A DNA stretch of 64,000 bases, taken from JBCBKL01 sp963922565 (lineage in GTDB: Bacteria > Pseudomonadota > Alphaproteobacteria > Rhodobacterales > Rhodobacteraceae). Below are positions 41,266-49,531 of this stretch, piece by piece. The stretch spans positions 1 to 64,000 of the forward strand of contig CAWUIQ010000001.1 in assembly GCA_963922565.1 (NCBI GenBank), written 5' to 3'. Below the pieces are notes generated by a model that worked only from the letters and a program-made list of their open reading frames with translations, did not search any database and had not been told where the DNA came from. Within the stretch, counting starts at the first letter, position 1; each line of letters begins with the position of its first letter. A program made the position numbers and the translations under genes.

Positions 41266-42135
41266 ATGGCTGACACGTACACGCCCCCCGAGGTCTGGAC
41301 TTGGGATGCGAAGAACGGCGGTGAATTTGCCAGCATCAATCGCCCCATTGCGGGGCCGACGCACGACAAGGAACTCCCAGTCGGTGAACACCCCTTTCAG
41401 CTTTATTCGCTGGCGACCCCCAACGGCGTAAAAGTCACCATGATGTTCGAAGAGCTTCTTGCGGCGGGTATCGACGATGCCGAGTATGACGCTTGGCTTA
41501 TCAATATCGGCGAGGGTGATCAGTTTGGCTCGGGCTTTGTCGACATTAACCCGAACTCAAAGATCCCCGCGCTGCTCGATCGCTCGGGACCCGAGCCTTT
41601 GCGGGTGTTCGAAAGCGGATCGATCCTTATCCATCTGGGAGAAAAGTTTGGTAAGTTCTTGCCGGCTTCGGGGCCCGGCAGAACCGAGGTGTTCAACTGG
41701 CTGATGTGGCAGATGGGAAGCGCGCCCTTCCTTGGCGGAGGGTTCGGACACTTCTATTCGTATGCCCCGGAAAAGTTCGAATATCCAATCAATCGCTACG
41801 CGATGGAGACCAAGCGGCAGCTGGATGTTCTGGATCGCGAGCTGGCAGACAAACCGTTCATCGCCGGAGATAAATACTCGATCGCCGACATGGCGATTTG
41901 GCCCTGGTACGGTCAGCTTTGTCTTGGGCGGCTCTATTCGGCCGGTACGTTCCTCGATGTCGAGAGCTACGAGAACGTTTTCGCCTGGGCCAAGAAAATT
42001 GACGCGCGGCCTGCGACGCTGCGTGGCCGAATGGTGAACCGGGCGTTTGGCGAACCGTCCTTGCAGCTGCATGAGCGGCACGCGGCTTCGGATTTCGATA
42101 CGATGACGCAGGACAAAGTCGAAGCTGCAGAATAG
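41266..42135 (+). CDS. yghU: YghU-type glutathione-dependent disulfide-bond oxidoreductase
   Basis: The 289-residue GST-like protein matches the YghU/YfcG group: TPPEVWTWDAKNGGEFASINRPIAG, a thioredoxin-like part (FQLYSLATPNGVKVTMMFEELL), NPNSKIPALLD, ESGSILIHLGEKFG, and helical C-terminal GDKYSIADMAIWPWYG. YghU reduces disulfides and peroxides using two bound glutathiones, without a catalytic Cys. AGAAAGG precedes ATG 41266. Its stop directly abuts the TetR gene stop on the other strand. Confidence 0.93.
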   Translation: MADTYTPPEVWTWDAKNGGEFASINRPIAGPTHDKELPVGEHPFQLYSLATPNGVKVTMMFEELLAAGIDDAEYDAWLINIGEGDQFGSGFVDINPNSKIPALLDRSGPEPLRVFESGSILIHLGEKFGKFLPASGPGRTEVFNWLMWQMGSAPFLGGGFGHFYSYAPEKFEYPINRYAMETKRQLDVLDRELADKPFIAGDKYSIADMAIWPWYGQLCLGRLYSAGTFLDVESYENVFAWAKKIDARPATLRGRMVNRAFGEPSLQLHERHAASDFDTMTQDKVEAAE

Positions 42136-42753
42136 TCAGGCGCCGTAGCGGGCCATGAAAGTTTCGACCGCGCCGTCGACGACGCGGTCAATCTCTTGGT
42201 CGGTCACGGTATCCTGCATTCCGAAGATCATGCGCGGCCAGATATCGGCTTTGCAGAGCTCGCCAAACTGGTTCGCGGCAAGGTCAAAATCGTCGATCCT
42301 TAGCTGGCCCCGGTCCGCAGCCGCGTGAAAATAGCCTACCATTTCAGCACGCATAACTTCGGGGCCCGACCGATAGAACTGCTGACCGATTTCGGGAAAC
42401 CGATCCGATTCTGCCACGCACATGCGAAAGATCTGCTGACCCAGCTTTGACGTCAGGAATTTTAGAAAATGGCGGCCGGCTTGGCCAAGCACCTCGCGCG
42501 GGGGTCCGTAATCGTCAATTCGGTCAGTTGCCATCTGTGACTGGTGGCGACACTCAGCCTTTGCAACTTCCAGAAATAACAGTCGCTTATCCGGGAAATA
42601 GCTGTATAGCGTCGCCTTGCTGACGCCAGCGGCGCGGGCAATGTCGTCCACGCTTGCGCCTTCGAACCCGTCGGCCATGAATACCGCGCGCGCCCCATCC
42701 AGAACCTGGTCAAACTTGCGGCCTTTCCGGATGAGGGGGGACTGGTCGTTCAT
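42136..42753 (-). CDS. TetR-family transcriptional regulator
   Basis: The 205-residue protein has a TetR helix-turn-helix (about 20-65; FDQVLDGARAVFMADGFEGASVDDIARAAGVSKATLYSYFPDK) and a C-terminal ligand-binding domain of the AefR/TetR_C type (PEVMRAEMVGYFHAA, GELCKADIWPRMIFG). ATG 42753 has AAGGAA upstream, and the open frame beyond it is not used. It lies divergent from mbfA across 135 bp, but mbfA carries an Irr-type box, so the TetR target may be elsewhere or itself. Confidence 0.9.
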   Translation of the reverse strand: MNDQSPLIRKGRKFDQVLDGARAVFMADGFEGASVDDIARAAGVSKATLYSYFPDKRLLFLEVAKAECRHQSQMATDRIDDYGPPREVLGQAGRHFLKFLTSKLGQQIFRMCVAESDRFPEIGQQFYRSGPEVMRAEMVGYFHAAADRGQLRIDDFDLAANQFGELCKADIWPRMIFGMQDTVTDQEIDRVVDGAVETFMARYGA

Positions 42754-42855
42754 CAAGGTTCCTTTCGCAGGCTGCGAATATAAACCGCTTCGTTCAGTTA
42801 CGCCAAGAAAAACGCGTGGCGGGTGTTTGCACAACGCGTGGCTCGCTAGGTTACA

Positions 42856-42872
42856 TCTAGATCGATTCTAAA
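42856..42872. promoter_or_regulatory. Irr-type iron control element (ICE-like box) before mbfA
   Basis: TCTAGAT-CGA-TTCTAAA is a 7-3-7 inverted repeat; one arm fits the ICE half TTCTAAA exactly and the other fits TTTAGAA in 5 of 7 positions. It lies 17 bases ahead of the mbfA start codon. mbfA is a known Irr target in rhizobia. Confidence 0.55.
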
Positions 42873-42888
42873 GTTCTGGGAGTTTTGG

Positions 42889-43863
42889 ATGCGCTATTCC
42901 TTTGCGAGAAAACGGTTCAGGGACCTGACGGAACAGGAGGTTCTGGCCCTCGCCATCTCTTCGGAAGAGGACGATGCGCGCATCTATCGGGGTTATGCGG
43001 AACGGCTGCGTTCGGACTATCCGAAAACGGCAGCTGTCTTTTCCGGGATGGCGGCCGAAGAAGACCAGCATCGCAAGCGCCTGATCGATCTGCATACAGA
43101 ACGATTTGGCGAAACCATCCCGTTGATCCGGCGCGAACACGTTTCGGGCTACTATGCGCGGCGGCCGATTTGGCTGGTTGAAAACCTCGGGATCGAGCGG
43201 ATCCGGGAGGAAGTCGAGGCGATGGAGAAGGAGGCCGAGAACTTCTATCTGAACGCCGCGCAAAGAACGACAGATGCCGAGACACGCAAGTTGTTGGGTG
43301 ATCTCGCCGCGGCCGAAGCGGGCCACGAAAAGCGGGCGACCGATCTGGCAGCGCAGCACCTAGATGGCGATGCCCGCGATGAAGAGGATCACACCGCCCG
43401 CCGCCAGTTCATCCTGACCTATGTCCAACCTGGTTTGGCTGGCCTGATGGACGGATCGGTTTCGACCCTTGCGCCGATCTTCGCCACGGCGTTCGCCACT
43501 CAGGATACATGGACGACCTTCCTTGTCGGCCTCGCGGCATCGGTCGGCGCCGGTATTTCGATGGGGTTTACCGAGGCTGCATCCGATGACGGCGAACTTT
43601 CCGGTCGTGGCTCACCGGTCAAGCGGGGCTTTGCCTCGGGGATCATGACGACCGTCGGGGGGCTTGGTCACGCCCTTCCGTATCTGATCCCTGACTTCTG
43701 GACGGCCACCATCACCGCCATCGTCGTGGTCTTTGTCGAGCTTTGGGCGATCGCATGGATCCAGAACCGGTACATGGATACGCCGTTCTGGCGGGCCACC
43801 CTTCAGGTGGTACTGGGGGGCGCCTTGGTCTTTGCCGCCGGGGTCCTGATTGGCAGCGGTTAG
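42889..43863 (+). CDS. mbfA: Membrane-bound ferritin-like iron exporter MbfA
   Basis: The 324-residue protein joins an N-terminal ferritin-like/rubrerythrin domain (about 1-160; ISSEEDDARIYRGYAE, MAAEEDQHRKRL, EAMEKEAENFYL, LAAAEAGHEKRA, supplying Glu/His diiron ligands) to a C-terminal VIT1/CCC1-type membrane domain of about five helices (QPGLAGLMDGSVSTLAPIF, GISMGFTEAASDDG). MbfA exports ferrous iron and protects against iron and peroxide stress; Irr represses it in rhizobia when iron is low. GGGAG precedes ATG 42889. Its stop overlaps paaK's by four bases. Confidence 0.94.
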   Translation: MRYSFARKRFRDLTEQEVLALAISSEEDDARIYRGYAERLRSDYPKTAAVFSGMAAEEDQHRKRLIDLHTERFGETIPLIRREHVSGYYARRPIWLVENLGIERIREEVEAMEKEAENFYLNAAQRTTDAETRKLLGDLAAAEAGHEKRATDLAAQHLDGDARDEEDHTARRQFILTYVQPGLAGLMDGSVSTLAPIFATAFATQDTWTTFLVGLAASVGAGISMGFTEAASDDGELSGRGSPVKRGFASGIMTTVGGLGHALPYLIPDFWTATITAIVVVFVELWAIAWIQNRYMDTPFWRATLQVVLGGALVFAAGVLIGSG

Positions 43864-45161
43864 GTCTTGCTGCGCCGGTCGATGATGCGGACAGCTTTGC
43901 CCTCCGACCGGGCGACCCCGCCGGGTTCCGTCACGACCACCTTCACCGATACGCCAACGGTTTGCTTGATCCGGCTGGCGAGGTCCGATGCGGCCCCGTG
44001 AGGCTCGGCTGAGATTTCCGAGATCTCGCAATGGATCTGCATCTCGTCCATGCGGTCCGGTCGAGTGAGTTCGATCTGAAAATGCGGGGCCAGCCCCGGC
44101 GTGGCCATGATCGCCTCTTCGATCTGGGTCGGAAAGACATTCACCCCGCGCAGGATGATCATGTCGTCGGATCGGCCAGTGACTTTTTCCATCCGCCGCA
44201 TCGAACGGGCGGTGCCGGGCATCAGTCGGGTCAGGTCACGGGTGCGGTAGCGGATGATCGGAAAGGCCTCTTTGGTCAACGAGGTAAACACCAACTCGCC
44301 CCGCTCGCCATCGGCCACAGGTTCGCCGGTTTCGGGGTCGACGATCTCCGGATAGAAATGATCCTCCCAGATGTGCAGCCCATCCTTTGTCTCGACGCAT
44401 TCATTGGCGACGCCCGGGCCCATCACCTCGCTCAGCCCGTAGATATCGACGGCGTGCATGTCGAAAGCCGCCTCGATCTCTTGCCGCATCGCGTTTGTCC
44501 ATGGTTCGGCCCCGAATATCCCCACCTCGAGCGAAGTCGCCCGCGGATCAAGGCCTTGCGCGGCGAATTCATCGAGCACTGAAAGAGCGTAGGACGGCGT
44601 GACCGTAATCCCCTTGGGTTTGAAATCTTCGATCAGGCGCACTTGGCGGGGCGTCATCCCGCCAGAGATCGGGATTGTCGTCAGGCCAAGCGCATCCGCA
44701 CCCAGATGAATGCCCAAACCACCGGTAAAGAGCCCATAGCCGTATGCATTGTGCAGCAGATCACCGGGGCGCAGGCCCGATGCCCGCAGCGAACGCGCCA
44801 CAACCGAACCCCAAACTGCAAGATCGTTCTTGGTGTATCCAACGACTGTTGGTTGCCCGGTGGTGCCCGAAGACGCATGGATGCGCGCGACTTGGTCCCG
44901 CGGAACAGCGAACATGCCGAACGGATAGTTGTCACGCAGGTCCTGTTTGACGGTGAAGGGAAAGCGGCTCAGGTCACTCAGTTCCGCCAAATCATCGGGA
45001 TGAACACCGGCCGCGTCAAAGCTGGCCTTGTAATGTGGCACATTCTCATAGGCGTGCCTCAGCGACCATTTCAGGCGTTCAAGTTGAAGGGCCTCGATCT
45101 CGTCCCGGCTGGCGATTTCAATCGGGTCTAGCGTTGAACGATCGGGGGTCAGGTCTTTCAT
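43860..45161 (-). CDS. paaK: Phenylacetate-CoA ligase
   Basis: PaaK activates phenylacetate to phenylacetyl-CoA with ATP. The 433-residue adenylate-forming enzyme has HASSGTTGQPTVVGYT (P-loop-like), NAYGYGLFTGGLGIHLGA, DIYGLSEVMGPGVA, FTSLTKEAFPIIRYRTRDLT and GRSDDMIILRGVNVFPTQIE, at the usual family length. It is coupled to paaI upstream (ATGA). The oxygenase genes paaABCDE are not in the window. Confidence 0.95.
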   Translation of the reverse strand: MKDLTPDRSTLDPIEIASRDEIEALQLERLKWSLRHAYENVPHYKASFDAAGVHPDDLAELSDLSRFPFTVKQDLRDNYPFGMFAVPRDQVARIHASSGTTGQPTVVGYTKNDLAVWGSVVARSLRASGLRPGDLLHNAYGYGLFTGGLGIHLGADALGLTTIPISGGMTPRQVRLIEDFKPKGITVTPSYALSVLDEFAAQGLDPRATSLEVGIFGAEPWTNAMRQEIEAAFDMHAVDIYGLSEVMGPGVANECVETKDGLHIWEDHFYPEIVDPETGEPVADGERGELVFTSLTKEAFPIIRYRTRDLTRLMPGTARSMRRMEKVTGRSDDMIILRGVNVFPTQIEEAIMATPGLAPHFQIELTRPDRMDEMQIHCEISEISAEPHGAASDLASRIKQTVGVSVKVVVTEPGGVARSEGKAVRIIDRRSKT

Positions 45162-45598
45162 TCCGAGTGTCCGCCTTCGTCAAAGTGCTGGCCGTTCACG
45201 ATCCGGGAAAGACCCCGGAAGAGGGCAACAGTCGTTCCCGTCTCATCGGTGACAGTAACATCATAGGTGCCGGACCGACCCGCCCGTGCCACCTCGACAG
45301 CATTTGCCGAAAGGCGCACGCCCGGCTGCACCGGGCTAAGGTATGTGATTTGGTTCGATTGGGCGACTGTCACGGCGTTGTAGCTGTTGCAGGCAAAGGC
45401 AAAGGCGCTGTCAGCCAGCATGAAGATGTATCCGCCATGGCAGATGCCGTGCCCATTCAGCATTTCAGGTCTGACGGTCATGGTCATTATCGCCGTTCCG
45501 GGGCCGATTGCGTCGAGCGTTGCGCCGATCCCCTGGCTGGCCGCATCGTTTTCCATCATCGCGGCGGCGCTCCGTTCTGCGCGGTCCTGCGGCGTCAT
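45158..45598 (-). CDS. paaI: PaaI hotdog-fold thioesterase
   Basis: PaaI hydrolyses ring-hydroxylated phenylacetyl-CoA that stalls in the phenylacetate pathway. The 146-residue hotdog protein has MLNGHGICHGGYIFMLADSAFAFACN (catalytic region), ITYLSPVQPGVRLSANA and YDVTVTDETGTTVALFRG. ATG 45598 has AAAGG six bases upstream and gives the family's usual length; the ATG at 45619 lacks a ribosome site. It overlaps paaK by four bases. Confidence 0.92.
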   Translation of the reverse strand: MTPQDRAERSAAAMMENDAASQGIGATLDAIGPGTAIMTMTVRPEMLNGHGICHGGYIFMLADSAFAFACNSYNAVTVAQSNQITYLSPVQPGVRLSANAVEVARAGRSGTYDVTVTDETGTTVALFRGLSRIVNGQHFDEGGHSE

Positions 45599-45705
45599 TC
45601 GTGGCCTTTGTGTTTCCATTTGTCGCCAGACTGCGCGGAATCTGTAACATGTCAAGGGTCTGACTGCGGACTTGATTTGGCCATAAAGACAGGCAAGTCT
45701 GCGGC

Positions 45706-46053
45706 ATGACTGTTGTGTATCCAACTCCGTCGAACCTGCGCGAAATCCCAAACCCAACGGTTGCGTTTCACCGAACCGAACTCAGCATCATCCTGTCGCT
45801 CTACGGTCGGATGGTCGCTGCGGGTGAATGGCGCGACTATGGGATATCTTCGTTGCGGGATGTGGCCGTCTTTTCGATCTTCCGTCGGACGGCCGAAAAC
45901 CCGCTCTATCGCATCGAAAAGCGGCCAAAGCTGCGGTCAAAGCAGGGGATGTACGCCATCATCGGAATGGACGGGCAGGTTCTGCGACGGGGCCACGACC
46001 TCAAGAGCGTTTTGCGGGTACTTGAGCGTAAATTAATCCGCGCGGTCGACTAA
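45706..46053 (+). CDS. DUF2794 family protein
   Basis: The 115-residue cytoplasmic protein matches the DUF2794 pattern: TVAFHRTELSIILSLYGRMVAAGEWRDYGIS, VAVFSIFRRTAENPLYRIEKRPKLRSKQGMYAII. Function is unknown; the family occurs throughout alphaproteobacteria. It is divergent from paaI and converges on the NlpC/P60 gene, with the two stop codons overlapping. Confidence 0.88.
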   Translation: MTVVYPTPSNLREIPNPTVAFHRTELSIILSLYGRMVAAGEWRDYGISSLRDVAVFSIFRRTAENPLYRIEKRPKLRSKQGMYAIIGMDGQVLRRGHDLKSVLRVLERKLIRAVD

Positions 46054-46844
46054 GCGGGAAGAACCGGCCGCAGATGCGCCAATAGCGGCCCATCACCCTG
46101 CTCTGCGATCCGTTTGATAGCAGCCCCGGCATCTTCAATCGTGACGGCCATATGATAGGCATTGGCATGGATGAGCGTGTCGCGCCCCGCGGCGAACGCG
46201 ACGTGGCCGCGCCAGAAGAGCAGATCACCCCGCCGCAAGAGTCCATCGGTCACGACACATTCGGAAAAGGCCTGCATCTGCTGATCACTGTCGCCGGGGC
46301 ATGCGATACCACAGGCAATGAGCGCCGCCTGTACCAGCCCTGAACAATCGATCCCAAAGCTGCTGTTGCCGCCCCAGAGGTATGGCGTGCCCAGAAAAAG
46401 CGATGCCACGGCCACCGAATCCGATCCGTGACCGCCTACTTCGGCAACATGCTGCGCGGGGACATAGCCGTGCGCCGTCTCGATGAAGCGGCCTGTGCCG
46501 CCTATCGCGGTGAGGACACTGCCATAGCTCAGGCTCATCCGGTCTGGCGATTTGAAGTCCGGATCCTCATAGACATGTGTGGCGATGGCACTGATCCGGT
46601 GCGTTGGCTCCGTCCGGGGGCAGATCCCCCGCCGCGCGACATAGCCCACATAACCATCCTTGTCGGATCGGACGTAACTCAACTCGTCGCGCGCCCCGAG
46701 CACCGTAATCGCTTCACCAAGGATCAGTTGCCGATCACGCGGGCCATTGGGCTGCGTCGATAGATCGAGAACCGGCACCGAGACCTGAGCAGGTGTTGCC
46801 CCATCAACGACCGAGGGGTCAGGTGTTGTGCGCCTGTCTGTCAA
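46050..46844 (-). CDS. NlpC/P60-family (C40) hydrolase with SH3-like domains
   Basis: The 264-residue protein has SH3-like regions (about 25-140; LILGEAITVLGARDELSYVRSDKDGYVGYV) and a C40 peptidase domain (about 150-264) with the catalytic Cys in GIDCSGLVQAAL, RRGDLLFWRGHVAFAAG (His) and HANAYHMAV. Such enzymes cut peptide bonds in murein stem peptides. The proposed start is TTG 46844, overlapping the TGA of the aminopeptidase gene (TTGA); the longer upstream frame is antisense shadow. No signal peptide is seen, so murein recycling in the cytoplasm is also possible. Confidence 0.85.
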   Translation of the reverse strand: MTDRRTTPDPSVVDGATPAQVSVPVLDLSTQPNGPRDRQLILGEAITVLGARDELSYVRSDKDGYVGYVARRGICPRTEPTHRISAIATHVYEDPDFKSPDRMSLSYGSVLTAIGGTGRFIETAHGYVPAQHVAEVGGHGSDSVAVASLFLGTPYLWGGNSSFGIDCSGLVQAALIACGIACPGDSDQQMQAFSECVVTDGLLRRGDLLFWRGHVAFAAGRDTLIHANAYHMAVTIEDAGAAIKRIAEQGDGPLLAHLRPVLPA

Positions 46845-48223
46845 AGTGCCAGCATCGTTGGAAGAGCTTCGAAAAGGGCGCGGGTTCCCTGCCCGATCCC
46901 GCCCTTTGGTCTGGCCGGGGCGTCGCTGGGTTGCCATCCATAGATGTCGAAATGAAGATAGCTTGGCGTCTCGGTCACGAAGCGGCGCAGAAACAACGCC
47001 GCCGTGATCGATCCGGCAAAACCACCCTTGGGTGCGTTGTCGAGATCCGCTATCCCCGGTTCGATCATCGTTTCGTAAGGCGCATGGAATGGCATTTGCC
47101 AAACCGGGTCCGCGACACGATCTGCCGCCTCGGACAGCGCGGCTGCCTTTACCGCGTCATCGGTGTAGAACGGGGCAAGGTCGGGGCCGACGGCGACACG
47201 CGCAGCACCTGTAAGCGTCGCCATGGACACGATCAGATCCGGGTTATCCTCATCGGCAAGGGCGAGAGCATCCGCGAGGACAAGACGGCCTTCGGCATCC
47301 GTATTGTTGATCTCAACCGTCAGCCCTTTGCGTGATGTGAGAATGTCCTGTGGCCGGAACGCGTTGCCCGACACGGAATTTTCGACAGCAGGGATCAGAA
47401 CCCGTAAACGGATCGGTGCGGCGCCGCCCATCAGCATCTTGGCAAGGCCCAGAACCGCAGCCGCGCCGCCCATGTCCTTTTTCATGAGGCCCATCGATGC
47501 GCCGGGTTTGAGGTTCAGCCCACCAGTATCGAAACACACGCCCTTGCCAACGAGGGTCACCTTCGGCCCTGAATCCCCCCAACTCAGATCGATCAGGCGC
47601 GGGGGTGTGGCGGATGCGCGGCCCACGGTGTGGATCATGGGGAAGCCTTCGGCCAACAGATCATCGCCCGCGGTTACGCGAATGGTGGCGCCGTGGGTTT
47701 CGGCAAGGTCCCTGGCCGCCTCTTCGAGGTCGGCAGGGCCCATGTCAGAGGCAGGGGTGTTGATCAGATCGCGGGTCAGTCCCTCGGCCTCGGCGATGAG
47801 GCGAACGCGGTCCGGATCGATACCGTTTGGCGCGACCAATTCGCGAACAGTCCCCGGATTATCCTTGTACCGGGCGAAACGGTATTGAGCGAGCAGCCAA
47901 CCGAGCGTTTCGGTTTCCAGCGCCGCCTTGTCCAGCGTCGATTGCAGGCTGTACGTGCCGGTGGGCAGCTTTGCCGCACCTGCCGCCAGGTGAAACCGTC
48001 CGCGCCGCCGCGTTTTGGCGTTGCCGTAACCAACAAGCGCGCCAACCAAGCCATCGGGGCCGGGCAGGGCAATCGCCTGGCCGACATTGCCCTTGAAGCC
48101 GTGCGCTTCAACCCATGCTTTGACATCGTCGGCTTGATCGCCGAGCCAGCCGTCAAGGTCGTCGTCGGCGAGCAGGGTAAGGGGGACCGAAGAGGCATCC
48201 GAAGCCGCGAATGTAAACGTCAT
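46841..48223 (-). CDS. Leucyl aminopeptidase family protein (M17)
   Basis: The 460-residue enzyme has the M17 motifs GKGVCFDTGGLNLKPGASMGLMKKDMGGAA (metal-binding Lys/Asp), the signature NNTDAEGRLVLADAL, and IVSMATLTGAARVAVG. It removes N-terminal residues from peptides with two metal ions. It is coupled to the NlpC/P60 gene, suggesting joint use in recycling of peptides, possibly murein peptides (inference). Confidence 0.93.
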   Translation of the reverse strand: MTFTFAASDASSVPLTLLADDDLDGWLGDQADDVKAWVEAHGFKGNVGQAIALPGPDGLVGALVGYGNAKTRRRGRFHLAAGAAKLPTGTYSLQSTLDKAALETETLGWLLAQYRFARYKDNPGTVRELVAPNGIDPDRVRLIAEAEGLTRDLINTPASDMGPADLEEAARDLAETHGATIRVTAGDDLLAEGFPMIHTVGRASATPPRLIDLSWGDSGPKVTLVGKGVCFDTGGLNLKPGASMGLMKKDMGGAAAVLGLAKMLMGGAAPIRLRVLIPAVENSVSGNAFRPQDILTSRKGLTVEINNTDAEGRLVLADALALADEDNPDLIVSMATLTGAARVAVGPDLAPFYTDDAVKAAALSEAADRVADPVWQMPFHAPYETMIEPGIADLDNAPKGGFAGSITAALFLRRFVTETPSYLHFDIYGWQPSDAPARPKGGIGQGTRALFEALPTMLAL

Positions 48224-48285
48224 GATCCCACCTGTACCACTTGGCGCCGCGAAATGGTCGGCGGCACCTTCGCAGCCTGCTTAGA

Positions 48286-48666
48286 TCAGATCGTTATGTC
48301 CTGCAAATCCCACATGGCGGACAATGACCCTTCGCCGATGCGCATCAGGCGGGCAAGTGTCGCGGCGAGTGCCACATCATCCCGCGCATCGATACATCGG
48401 GTCACGTAGTCGGCGACCCGGGCCAATTCGGCCATGCCGATCTGCTCTGCAATTGCGATCAGTGACCGGCTGCTTTTGCGCAGCTTGTCCCGCTCGGCCG
48501 CCCGATACAGCCGATCGCAATGTGACAACCGCAATGCCAGCTCTTCCATGGCGCGGCACACCACGTCTTCGGCTGCATTGTGCCCCAGCTCTGAATACAG
48601 CGCCGACAAGCGTTCAGAGTCGACCGCGACCCTTTCTTTCGGCCTGAAATTGGTAACCTGCTCCAC
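48286..48666 (-). CDS. Conserved hypothetical helical protein
   Basis: The 126-residue protein is almost entirely helical (VDSERLSALYSELGHNAAEDVVCRAMEELALRLSHCDRLY, RSLIAIAEQIGMAELARVADYVTRCIDA, ALAATLARLMRIGEGSLSAMWDL). The layout is like a Hpt-type or regulatory helical bundle, but no phospho-accepting His motif is clear. I recall similar proteins in other roseobacters. GTG 48666 is chosen; an in-frame GTG 36 bases upstream lacks a ribosome site. It is divergent from the carbonic anhydrase gene. Confidence 0.78.
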   Translation of the reverse strand: MEQVTNFRPKERVAVDSERLSALYSELGHNAAEDVVCRAMEELALRLSHCDRLYRAAERDKLRKSSRSLIAIAEQIGMAELARVADYVTRCIDARDDVALAATLARLMRIGEGSLSAMWDLQDITI

Positions 48667-48763
48667 CGCACTACCCCACGACAGTTTCGAACGTGCCCCC
48701 ACTTGGCGGGACGGTTATCAGCGGGCCGGGTTCCTATTTGGTTATTGGGGGCGGGCTTTTTCG

Positions 48764-48775
48764 CTCGAATTCGAG
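48764..48775. repeat. Perfect 12-bp palindrome upstream of the carbonic anhydrase gene
   Basis: CTCGAATTCGAG lies 49 bases before the carbonic anhydrase start codon in the 157-bp divergent gap, a plausible operator position. No named regulator is implied. Confidence 0.4.
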
Positions 48776-48823
48776 AACAATTGGGGCTAATCCCCGCCTC
48801 AAGAAACAAGGGATGAACCGCCG

Positions 48824-49474
48824 ATGCTCGATTGCAAACCTCTGCCGGCTTACCTGCTGCAACGCTATCAGGGTTGGAAAGCGACAAGTTACCAGGAAAA
48901 CCAGGCTTGGTTTCGACGGCTCGCCAGCGAAGGCCAGAGGCCCCGGGCCATGGTCATCTCATGTTGCGACAGCCGCGTGCATGTCACGTCGATTTTCGGT
49001 GCCGATCAGGGTGAGTTCTTTATCCACCGCAACATCGCGAACCTCGTACCCCCGTATGAGCCAAGCGGCGATTACCACGGGACCAGTGCAGCGATCGAAT
49101 ACGCCGTCACGGCCCTTAAGGTGCCTCATCTGATCGTCCTCGGCCACTCGCAGTGCGGTGGCGTTCAGGGCTGCCTGGACATGTGCGAGGGGAAGGCGCC
49201 ACAGCTTGAAGCCAAGGAAAGCTTTGTTGGGCGCTGGATGGATATCCTTCGTCCAAAGTATGACGTTGTTAAAGACGTTGAGGATGCGGGCGAACGGGCG
49301 CGTACCTTTGAGAAGGCCGCGGTCGTTGCATCCTTGGAGAACCTGATGACTTTCCCGTTCGTTGCCGAGCGTGTTCAAAGCGAGGAACTCAGCCTGCATG
49401 GTCTGTGGACCGACATCGGCGAAGGTGGGCTTGAATTCTACGACGCGGAAAGTCGCAGTTTTCAACCGGTCTGA
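48824..49474 (+). CDS. Beta-class carbonic anhydrase
   Basis: The 216-residue zinc enzyme interconverts CO2 and bicarbonate. It has SCCDSRVHV (Cys and the Asp-Arg dyad), FIHRNIANLVPPY, SAAIEYAVTALKVPHLIVLGHSQCGGVQGC (His and Cys zinc ligands) and ends with LHGLWTDIGEGGLEFYD. It is cytoplasmic. The SbtA-type transporter gene follows 57 bp downstream, with a perfect inverted repeat between them, so the enzyme probably works on imported bicarbonate. Confidence 0.95.
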   Translation: MLDCKPLPAYLLQRYQGWKATSYQENQAWFRRLASEGQRPRAMVISCCDSRVHVTSIFGADQGEFFIHRNIANLVPPYEPSGDYHGTSAAIEYAVTALKVPHLIVLGHSQCGGVQGCLDMCEGKAPQLEAKESFVGRWMDILRPKYDVVKDVEDAGERARTFEKAAVVASLENLMTFPFVAERVQSEELSLHGLWTDIGEGGLEFYDAESRSFQPV

Positions 49475-49496
49475 CCCTTTCAATTCCTTTCGTGCT

Positions 49497-49524
49497 CCTT
49501 AAATGAACACAAGTTCATTTAAGG
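49497..49524 (+). promoter_or_regulatory. Perfect 12-bp inverted repeat covering the sbtA ribosome site
   Basis: CCTTAAATGAAC-ACAA-GTTCATTTAAGG has two perfect 12-bp arms and a 4-nt centre, between the carbonic anhydrase gene and sbtA. The right arm ends in AAGG, part of the sbtA Shine-Dalgarno sequence, 7 bases before ATG 49532. It may be a regulator operator, or an RNA hairpin hiding the ribosome site. Confidence 0.65.
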
Positions 49525-49531
49525 GATGCCG

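Noticed and set aside
49497..49524. LexA-type site (GAAC-N4-GTTC) inside the sbtA repeat
   Set aside because: This spacing is the Gram-positive LexA form; alphaproteobacterial LexA uses direct GTTC repeats with seven bases between. The 12-bp symmetry extends well beyond that core.
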